A DNA stretch of 64,000 nt from contig MU858064.1 of NCBI GenBank assembly GCA_033297075.1, forward strand, positions 298,095-362,094, in the 5' to 3' direction. The translations under genes were made by a program, and so were the position numbers. The notes under the pieces are model-generated. The model was not told the origin of the DNA. It worked only from the letters and a program-made list of their open reading frames with translations, and ran no database searches. This document shows positions 55,876 through 64,000 of this stretch, in pieces. The DNA is from Rhypophila decipiens. Taxonomy: Eukaryota; Ascomycota; Sordariomycetes; Sordariales; Naviculisporaceae. The stretch's first letter is position 1, and each line of letters begins with the position of its first letter.

Positions 55876-58800
55876 ATGAACACAACAGACGCGCAACTGG
55901 GAGCACAAGCCTCTGGCCCGACAGACACGGTTCAGATTTACGAGCCTGTCTCCCGTCCCACCAGGTACATAGGCCAGGTCCGGAAATGTGGCGTTGCCCA
56001 CTTCAAGAATCGATTCGGCCCCAATGAGCCTCTGTACGCTGTGGATGTGCTCGAAAACGACTCAACAGACATCAGCCTCCACATACAGGAGGAGGCCAAA
56101 CTACGACAAAGCATTCCAAGGAAGCGCTCCAGGGATCGAGTCGGGACCGGGCTCGGGGCCGGTCTCAACCGTGACGCCTCTCTCACAGGCGTGAACCACG
56201 GATTCCACTTTGGTCACTCTCGACGAATGTACGTTTTGAGAATCCGAATCCAGGACCCGGCGCTCCTGGCCATCTTGTGCAAGAACATTGCAGATCCCGA
56301 GGAAATCTGGGACACCAAGCCCCGTACCTTCATCCGCCCCTTCAGTGACCTGATCTTCAATCACGACAAGATCCGCAAGGAATTGCACGCGCTCGAGGAG
56401 AGATGGGGCACACCGGATAGCCTAGACCCTGGCCATGTGCAGCATGCTGGCAACAGAACGCCCAACAGCGTGGCCGACACCGCCTCGGAATACGATGCCG
56501 GCCATGGAGGTGGGAGGTATGAGGTGGATGACTCCCCTGCAGCCTTGGAGGCACTTCGGTGCTATGTAAAGTTCATGGACGAAGAGGTCATGACATTCTA
56601 CACCAAGTTTGATCGCCTCTCCGAGGTCACGACTCCCACTCCCAAGGTCCGGTTTCATGATCTCTGGTATCTCTTCCGGATAGGGGAGCTCATATACAGG
56701 CCGCTTGGGACTGGCGCCAACAAGGAGCTTGACAACACCAGCCTCGGCAAAAGGACATGGCGTTGCTACGCGACAAGACCTCCCTGGGGCAGGTACCGAG
56801 ATCGTATTGTCCCCGCCGAACACCGGAGTTACAGGGGCGAGGACGATGTCAGTGAGAGGTCTTCATTCGGTGTGCACTGCTATTACATCGACTTTACCGG
56901 GGACGAGTTTTGCGTCGTGACTGAGACGTTTGAAATTCCATTTTTCAAGGGAGAGAGGTCCATCAAGTCGCTTCCTGTTTGCCCGTATAGATTTGCTTCT
57001 GGGCACCAAAAACTTCTTCTAGCGGCTCTCGAAAATGGCCGTACCTTTTTACGCAGCATCAAGACACAGCATGCCGCCTATACTGGATGGACCACGACAC
57101 TGACGCCAAAGGGCAAACCGACGACCGATGTGGAAGGGAACGAGCTGAAACGACCCGAGTTCATTGACAGCGAGGTCATTGTGGATTTTCCCGAGGCCTT
57201 CCAGACCTGCCCTGCCTGGAAACCAGAGGCCAGCATCGTGAAGTTGGCAGAGCCTCTGTCTGAAGCCGTCGACGACGACTTCAGCATATGTTGGTGGTCA
57301 GACGGAGACCGGAGCAAACTGTTGCGAGAGACCAACGAGATCATTGTTCTGGCCACTGGAATTAGTGCCTATGAGAGAAATAATAACCTCAATCCTGAAA
57401 ACCCGAGGGCTGATCGGTTCCTCATCCGCACCCGCGAGAACGATCGAAATCGGAAACCCACGACGGAGCATGATCTCTGTCACGACGAAGATGACTTCAA
57501 TCGATGCGATCTGCTTCTCCTGCCAACGCGAATTTTTGGATATGTTCTGCGAGACCGCAAATTTGTACAGCTCGTCGTCCAACGTCTGGGCGAGGTCAAG
57601 AAATCCAACGACGCGTTTGAGTACCTCAAGATCAACACGGACCACAAAAACATGATACAATCACTGGTCGAACAGCACTTTGAGAGCAAGACGAATGACA
57701 GGGAGCAGGGTGTGGAGAGCAGCAGCTTTGATCTCATCAAGGGCAAAGGCAAGGGTCTCTTTATCTTGCTCCACGGAGTTCCAGGGGTAGGAAAGACGGC
57801 GACTGCTGAAGCCATCGCGGCAGCCAACGGCCGACCGTTGTTCCCCATAACATGTGGAGACCTTGGGCTGACTCCGACGGCTGTCGAGGCCGCCTTGCTG
57901 CGAATTTTCAGGCTGGCCGACAATTGGAATTGTGTCTTGCTGCTCGATGAGGTTGATACTTTCTTGTCGCAGAGGGCTAGAGGGGACACGACCTTGGCAA
58001 AGAATGCTCTTGTATCAGGTGAGTTTGATCCCGTGGTTATGACCCTGCCATGTCTTTTGTAGAGCGTCGACACGTTGTGGTTCTCATTGATCACCCAAAC
58101 GTGTTGGCGCTGCTGCACCTTAGGTTAGGTCACACTTGGCCGACGCTGCAAGAGCTCTGCTAACAGGTAACATGATGTTTCAGTCTTTCTCCGTGTACTG
58201 GAATACTATGACGGTGTGCTGTTAATGACCACAAATCGAACCGGAGCCCTGGATGAGGCGTTTGAGTCAAGGATCCACCTGAAGCTCTACTACCCCGACC
58301 TTGACTTGAGGCAAACGATGGACATCTGGGCCATGAACATCAGGAGGCTGGAGAAGGTTGAGGAGGAACGAGCCAAGACGTCCAAGGGGATCGTGCAGCC
58401 GCTTGGAATCTCAACAACGGGAATTCTTGAATTCGCGCACGAAGCCTTTCAGTCCCAAAAGGAGAATCGATGGAATGGTCGGCAAATACGGAATGCTTTC
58501 CAGGTTGCTGCCTCGCTTGCCCGGTACGAAGCTCGCAAAGATGACAGGCCGCCGAAAATGACGGTCAAGCACTTTAGAAAGATATACAACGTCACTGAAG
58601 ACTTTGATCGGTTCATGTACGAAACAAGGGGCAAGACACCTGCGGGCATGGCGTTCGAGCGTGGGGATCGGGCCATCCACTATGTCAGTCGGCGTGACCA
58701 TGGTAGTGTCGATCATGAATCTTACCGGGACATCAAGAACGGCGATCGAAGTCCCAGACCTAGACTCGACTACGACAATGAGGATATTGGGCCCCGGAGG

Positions 58801-59274
58801 CGACGCAGTTCATTCAATAACAACAGACCAGTTAGTCCCAATTTGATGCCTGCGTCGTCGGAGCGTGATGACCGAGGTCGGGCTTCAGGGCCCATATTTG
58901 GTTCCAGAGCGGCACGGGGCATCCCGTCTGTTTCTCCGCGGCCGAGACATCGTCCTTCATCGTCGCGTGAGCACAACCTAAACCCACAGATTGAAGTCAC
59001 GGAGGAAGGAGAAGACCGACCCTCCTTGAGGGAATGGACTCGACTTTTTCCCGATCGTGACCGCAGTGACGACGAGGATCGGGATTATTTGGCAACACAA
59101 TATGGGAGCCAACGGATAGGCCGTGGTGATGGCGGTCGATATTCCATGGGGACACGAATGCAGAAGCGGGACCGGGGATTCGAGTCAGATGATGACGCGC
59201 AGCCTCAGCGACTCATGAAGCCGAAGAGGTTGAGGAATGGGTCGGATCGTGAATCCGATGATAAATCCGACTAG
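55876..59274 (+). CDS. AAA+ ATPase with DUF7025-like N-terminal region
   Basis: Two exons, 55876-58018 and 58184-59274, giving 1077 residues. The 165-base intron is longer than most here and contains an internal CTAACAG|GTAAC that could act as an alternative acceptor/donor. Residues 1-600 include VRFHDLWYLFRIGELIY and HCYYIDFTGDEFCVV, typical of the DUF7025 region in fungal AAA proteins. The AAA core has Walker A GVPGVGKT (634-641), Walker B VLLLDEVD (Asp692/Glu693 region), sensor-1-type LLMTTNRTGALDEAF and an Arg in ESRIHLKL. A lid with WNGRQIRNAFQVAASLA follows. The last 170 residues are Arg/Asp/Ser-rich and disordered, with a basic KPKRLR patch that could be nuclear. Biological role unknown. 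Confidence 0.9.
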
Positions 59275-59455
59275 GCTTAGGTCGACAGTTGGTATGGCCG
59301 AGGGTCTCAGACAACTTGACAAGTACACGTTGCATGTCGTTCTTTTTATATGAAGTTGCATCAAATATGTCGATGAAAATATTATTATTAATGTTATTTA
59401 AGCTTCACCAGTGAAACTGTCAAGCACCGCTGTGGTTCGTTTCCTCTCTTTGGCT

Positions 59456-60984
59456 TCATCTGCGGCTCCAGCTGGGTTGCGGCTTCGCCAACGGAGACTC
59501 ATCGGAATCCCGACCAGACTCCTCCTCGGCCACTGGCGTACTGACACTCCTGTCACGCTGCTGCTCGACATCCACAGTCTTGGTAATGCCGGGTGATATC
59601 GTATCGCCATCCGCCACAGAACTGATGATCTGAGACTTCATCACCCAGGTGTCGTTGAGAGTGGTGTATTTGTGCTTCAAGGTGAGATGCGCATTCTCGC
59701 GACTGGCCCCCGGGCTCCCACGAAGGAGAAACGGATCGTCACTTATATGAACAACGCCACCGCTGGCCTTTGGCTTCATGTCTTTGAGGTTGTGCGATGC
59801 GGAAGGCGTTTTGCTTTTGGATGTCGCAGCCGAGGATAGCTTGGACAAGAAGAGTTGAACCGGTCGCCAGTGGGCCAGGTGAACACGCATGAAGCGGAAA
59901 AAGCCGGGGAACGACGAGATCATGATGGACACATTGGCCTCGACAACGCTGATTTGGTCAATATATGTTTCTGTGTTTTCACTCGGACGATAACAAGTGA
60001 GGCCAGAACTTACCAGCAAATGAGCAGGATGGCCAGTTTCCAGGTTTGGTCAAAAAAGTTCATGAGCTTGAATCGGAAAACAATGGACACGATGTTGGTG
60101 GCAATGCCCACGAGGCCAGTGGAAAAGACGATGAGAAGTTTGACCTTTCTTTTCGTTGACATGTTCAGCCCCGACAGAATAGGAAGGGGCAGGATGAAGA
60201 TGTAGAGGTCTAGCACCAAGACCAAAATAGCCTGGGCCACGCCCCACCAGACTCCCTGCCCTGGCCTCCCGCTCATGATCAGATCATTCCACGTCTCTCC
60301 AGGTCTCGGGGTGTTGTAATAAACGCTGAACGGGATCGTCATGGTGTAGAAAATAATGTCGAGACCGAGTCCAAACCAGACGGCAATTTTCATGGGCCTG
60401 CCGAGGGTGAAGATTTCTCGTAGCAACAGGAGAATGGAGGCTTTCGATATGCCGATGCCTACCGTAAAAACGAAGCCCTGGATAAAGGTGATCTGACGGG
60501 AAGGATCGAGGTCAGGGGTTGATCCATGGTAAGGAATCGCGTCATCGCGATCGCGCACAGATGTTTGTACAAGTGCCGGGGAGGATCTAAACTTACAGCA
60601 ATGTCCCATTGGTGCGTTGTATATGCAAGATTGGCCAGAACAAACATCAGTGCTCCTTGTCCTAGCGAGAGGCTGAGGGCAATGATGTTCAGGTCTAAGA
60701 ATGCCCGACTGTGTCAGCATCGAGACTGCACTATTCTTGGCCCGAGTCAGTAAATGGAGCTGAATCTACTTACAGTCAGACCAGCGCAGCATCCTCCAAT
60801 TCGCATAGGTTCTCCCGACCGTGAGCATGATCGCCAGGAACATCATCATCACTGTCACGCCGACGACAGTGGGAATGTAGGGAGAAGGATCCATCGACTC
60901 GGGCAACACGCCATCCGGTAGCGCTGGTAGACCCGGCGGGAGGGCAGGCGGAGAATCTCGAGGCTGGATGTTTGACAGGTACAT
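59456..60984 (-). CDS. Rhodopsin-domain (SAT4/PTH11-like) integral membrane protein 3
   Basis: Four exons on the minus strand: 60984-60774, 60694-60597, 60492-60014 and 59948-59456, giving 426 residues. Introns are 79, 104 and 65 bases. A Pro-rich N-terminus (about 1-35) precedes seven hydrophobic segments within about 38-290. These include TVVGVTVMMMFLAIMLTVG, YLNIIALSLSLGQGALM, GFVFTVGIGISKASILLLL, VAQAILVLVLDLYIFILPLPIL and LLIVFSTGLVGIATNIVSIV. The SKASILLLLREIF and LDLYIFILPLPIL motifs place it in the fungal rhodopsin-domain family, though in a different branch from the other two. The C-terminal 140 residues are cytosolic, Ser/Lys-rich and disordered. Plasma-membrane receptor-type function is inferred only from the family. 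It converges with the AAA+ gene (181 bases between stops). Confidence 0.87.
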
Positions 60985-61379
60985 ATTGACAGGAAAGGAC
61001 TAAGAAGCTCGTGAAGTGGATGAACGAAAAGGGCGCTCGAGCAATGAGAAAACTTGGGAGCACGGATGAGTTTTGTAATAACGGGAATTAAAGAGCCATT
61101 CACGCAGCGGAACAGTCAGTGTCAGCAGAATGACCTGCTACGATGGCACAATGCCGACATGTCCGGAAAAGGCCAATGGCGGAGTATTACACCTATGGCT
61201 CTACCTATGATTGCTGGATATCGATTTATCTGACGGTCGTTGCCGCACAATCAATGACGGGCGTAGCCCGCTCCCGTGTCCGTGCCTTAAAACTGAGAAC
61301 ATTGCGTTTCATCAGGGCAGAACCAACGGCCGCCTACGCCAGACCTGAGGATCGGGTGGGTTACAGTACCACGTAAGAG

Positions 61380-61412
61380 GCCATCTTCCAGTCAAGAAGC
61401 CATCTTCCAGTC
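61380..61412. repeat. 14-base direct repeat
   Basis: GCCATCTTCCAGTC occurs at 61380-61393 and again at 61399-61412, separated by five bases. Function unknown. It lies upstream (5' side) of the third rhodopsin-domain gene. Confidence 0.85.
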
Positions 61413-63009
61413 CCCTTTAACCCATCAAAACTTGCGTACCTAAATGACATTATCGGGGCAGGCTGCTACAATGTTGAAAGACGTCAAGAATGCAGCTTTC
61501 CCTTGCAGAATTCGTGAAGAGCAGTAAAATGAAGGATATGACCAAATCAAGGAATGGGGGGTCATAGTAATAACCGTTGAGTGGAAGGTTTGAGGTGGTT
61601 CAAGATAAACTCGGAAACGATAAGCAAATGCAGGATTCAGGCGCAGCTTTGAATAGTGTGGGAGTAGATATTGGCTGATGAGAAGGAAAGGAAGGAAGGA
61701 GGGAATGGGCCATTGAGAGGGGATGGGTGGCAAGTTAATATATATCTTGGTTCCACGCGTGGGTTGCTAGGCATTCTCGGTGATAATAAGGGGCGCGGGA
61801 AGTGTGCCACGGTCGGATTGAGGCACCAGAGTTACATGAGAAGCAGGAACCCAGCCAGTTCAGCTGGGTTCAAGTTACGCTGAAGTGGGCGTTTGGGGGC
61901 CAGAACTCGGACTTTATCCCGTACATTGGCAAGTTGTTACGAGCACCTGGACTCGAAACAAGTTTCCTCATTGAGTTTGTGATTTGGAGGTTGGATTTAT
62001 GCATGTGATTGGGCACACATTTCCGCCCGCAGACCAAGACGAAGACAAGTACCAACTCCATACTGAGAGCACCCAAGCATCAAGGATGATTGAAATCGCA
62101 AAGAGATGAAGGTGAAGTTGTGCATAGCAACCTTTATGTCTTCTAGTTCCATTGTTTCACAAGCGACGAATATACGTTTATTCAGGAATGCCCGAATCTG
62201 ACCTGGTTGGAAACTCAAACAGCTCGGCGGGCATGTCAAGAACCCAGGCTTTGCTAAAGTCGACTTGCTTGCTCGACGAACCAAAAGACAGGCACCTAGG
62301 TGTCCATGATGGTATTGCAGTAAATAGAGATCGATTTGGATAGGTTCTTTTGATCCTCAGCTTCAAGTTGTGGCCTTCAGCTACTATTAGCAAAAGGATC
62401 ACCAGTACCCCCTTATTCAGGAACCTGGATGGGTTGGTCACGCAATTCTTGAATTTGCAGTGAACCAGAGCCAACACATTTCGAGGCCAGAAAGGGAAAT
62501 GCCACTGGAGGCGAGGGGTCGAAAGGGATCCGGTTTGGGAAATTGTCCTCGGCAATGAAGTTTGTCCAGTCAGCTGCTAGTGACAAGCTGAAGGAAACGG
62601 TCCAATGTGGATAAATGGCCTTGGAGTGATGATCGAAGCTCATGGACCAAGACCATTTATGACTTAAAAATTTTATGCTTTATGCCTGACCTATTGCTAT
62701 GGTAGAAAGTGACTAGTTTGATGATTTTCTCCAACTACCGAAGTTGCTTTCGGCTGTTAATCAGGTGTTTCGTCGCAACGTTGTCATCTTTCGCTCAGCA
62801 TCTCAGCTGTCTGCGTCTTATCACACCACTTACCACTACACTATGCCCAGAAGCCGTTAGCGTATCACAGCTAAGTCCAAGTATCAGGTAAATTGTTTCT
62901 CATGACAATAAATCAGTGACATGGAAAGCTCCTGACTGTTCAAACATCTAGCTTAAAAACAAGGAGCCCCTTGGAGACTTGCTTATAAACTATTTGAAGG
63001 AAGCCGTAT

Positions 63010-63038
63010 CGGTTTTAAATAAGACGCTTTTAAAACCG
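63010..63038. promoter_or_regulatory. Perfect 10-base inverted repeat upstream of the Cys-rich gene
   Basis: CGGTTTTAAA (63010-63019) and TTTAAAACCG (63029-63038) are exact reverse complements with a nine-base spacer, 57 bases before the first start codon. It could be a dimeric-regulator site (CGG...CCG half-sites resemble Zn2Cys6 targets) or a hairpin in the leader. Function untested. Confidence 0.4.
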
Positions 63039-63094
63039 TGTAGCGAACCACTCAGATTCCGAATCTCAAACTACCTTATCACATTCTCCAACGG

Positions 63095-63817
63095 ATGAGC
63101 CAGACCATGGAGAGAGCCTCTCACTTTCTCACCATCACCCTTACCCTCCTGTTTGCCTTGATCCTATTCCCCTTGATTGGATCCACCGCAGCCACACCGA
63201 GAACATCACTCGATCTCTCGCGCCGAACCGGCGATTGCGCCGCTCCATCTCGCTGCGGCCGCACCAGCGAAGCCATGCTTCAATGCGACAAGGTTGGCAC
63301 CGACGAGACAGAGTTGCTCCGCTGCATCTGCACCCGAGACCCAACATGGGAAACGGACGTGCTTGAATGCGCCCTTTGCTGGGAAGCTGAGCTGCCTTCG
63401 TATGAGTTGGGGGTAGCTCTTGACATGGCAAACAAGCACATTTGCAAGCCCGGCCCTGTTGAGATGTGTGAGGTACAATGCACCATCACCTGGCACGTGT
63501 TGAACACGTGTGGAGATATCTCTTCGAATCAGCAAGGGTGCATCTGCCGGTACAAGTATCTGTGGGAGCTGTGGATCAAACCAGATCTGGGATTCAGCTG
63601 TCCCGACTGTCTGGAGGGAAATGACGAGACGGCTCTCGCGAACCAGTTGAGGGCCTGGGTGGACTGGCCATGTGAGGCAATGAGTCCAGGTCCCGGATCA
63701 ACACCTGATACAGGTCAATCCAGCCCAGATGGGCCGGGGGTTAAAGATGACGCTGGTACTGTGGGAACGGCGATGACGCTTTTGTGGGCATTGCAAGCAC
63801 TTGGAGTACTTGTGTGA
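63095..63817 (+). CDS. Secreted GPI-type protein with duplicated eight-cysteine module
   Basis: 240 residues, no intron. The start is 63095 or the in-frame ATG at 63107. A signal peptide covers about 1-33 (LTLLFALILFPLIGSTAA). The mature part has exactly 16 cysteines in two sets of eight. Set 1 runs from about residue 47 and set 2 from about residue 127. Both share a nine-residue gap, a CIC triplet, then a CxxC, then a 20-21-residue gap to the last Cys. The C-terminal 35 residues are Pro/Gly/Asp-rich and end in a hydrophobic tail (MTLLWALQALGVLV), indicating GPI anchoring. No enzyme motif. Likely a cell-surface protein. The CxC-CxxC layout resembles uncharacterised Cys-rich secreted fungal proteins, and it does not fit the classical CFEM spacing. 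Confidence 0.85.
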   Translation: MSQTMERASHFLTITLTLLFALILFPLIGSTAATPRTSLDLSRRTGDCAAPSRCGRTSEAMLQCDKVGTDETELLRCICTRDPTWETDVLECALCWEAELPSYELGVALDMANKHICKPGPVEMCEVQCTITWHVLNTCGDISSNQQGCICRYKYLWELWIKPDLGFSCPDCLEGNDETALANQLRAWVDWPCEAMSPGPGSTPDTGQSSPDGPGVKDDAGTVGTAMTLLWALQALGVLV

Positions 63818-64000
63818 GGATGTTATATCATTGTGACTGGTGACCTGATTTAGAAAGGAGGGTTCGGTTAAAAACGCGGGGGGGGGGGGGGGGGGCGAAA
63901 CAACCGGGCATTAGATTTTGTAAAAAACACTAGACTTGTATCAAAAAAACAACGGCCCAGTAAATATAAACGTAAAGCAAGTGAGGGTTTGGAAATACAC
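63818..64000. other. 3' flank with long G homopolymer
   Basis: Contains an 18-G run at 63878-63895, about 60 bases after the stop codon. The window ends in AT-rich sequence without a gene. Confidence 0.7.
63878..63895. repeat. Poly-G run of 18
   Basis: Uninterrupted G homopolymer on the plus strand. Such runs are prone to sequencing error, so the length may be wrong. Confidence 0.9.

Larger units (their letters stand above)
60985..63094. other. Gene-poor interval before the Cys-rich secreted gene
   Basis: 2.1 kb without a supported gene. A direct repeat GCCATCTTCCAGTC occurs at 61380-61393 and 61399-61412. A perfect 10-base inverted repeat lies at 63010-63038. Open frames up to 125 codons show no family signature. 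Confidence 0.6.

Noticed and set aside
1..64000. CRISPR arrays, bacterial-type operons or plasmid features
   Set aside because: The window is clearly eukaryotic (spliceosomal introns, intron-bearing tRNA, eS24). No regularly spaced direct-repeat array was seen.

Overview
The window is nuclear DNA of a filamentous ascomycete (Pezizomycotina, most likely a Sordariomycete). The evidence is short introns of about 55-105 bases with GT...AG ends and CTAAC/CTGAC branch sites, codon-dense exons, long gaps between genes, an intron-bearing tRNA-Gln, and families typical of these fungi: a Zn2Cys6 regulator, SAT4/PTH11-like rhodopsin-domain membrane proteins, GH6, GH76, GMC and L-amino-acid-oxidase enzymes, and Cys-rich GPI-type secreted proteins. 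The species cannot be named from this sequence alone. All exon boundaries were worked out by eye from splice sites and reading frame, without transcript data.

Layout. 0-25 kb is mostly housekeeping and regulatory: the 3' end of a disordered nuclear-type protein, a small conserved coiled-coil protein, the cyclophilin-RRM protein PPIL4/Cyp6, an 8.65-kb gene-free stretch, an OefC-type Zn2Cys6 regulator, the eEF2 lysine methyltransferase EFM3, and ribosomal protein eS24. 25-36 kb holds a secreted Pro-rich protein, GTP cyclohydrolase II (riboflavin), tRNA-Gln(CUG), a rhodopsin-domain membrane protein and a GH76 cell-wall mannosidase. 36-54 kb is rich in secreted enzymes: a CBM-less GH6 cellulase facing a GMC oxidoreductase, a second rhodopsin-domain protein, a secreted L-amino-acid-oxidase-like flavoenzyme, a frame-broken Thr-rich secreted protein, a DUF7704-type membrane protein and a CE1-like esterase. 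53-64 kb carries a head-to-head pair (a C-terminally short STAND-like P-loop protein and a DUF7025-type AAA+ ATPase), a third rhodopsin-domain protein, and a secreted protein built from two copies of an eight-cysteine module.

How the genes may work together. The right half looks outward-facing: plant-wall attack (GH6, with GMC as a possible H2O2 source or sugar oxidase), fungal wall building (GH76), esterase, amino-acid oxidation, three putative membrane sensors and two GPI-type surface proteins. The divergent STAND-like/AAA+ pair is the best candidate for an undescribed two-gene module. The other leading observations are the duplicated eight-cysteine protein, a sense-strand G-quadruplex motif in the 3' UTR of the Zn2Cys6 gene, and repeated TACATGTA palindromes in the giant gap upstream of that gene. 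No CRISPR array, rRNA gene or intact transposon was seen.
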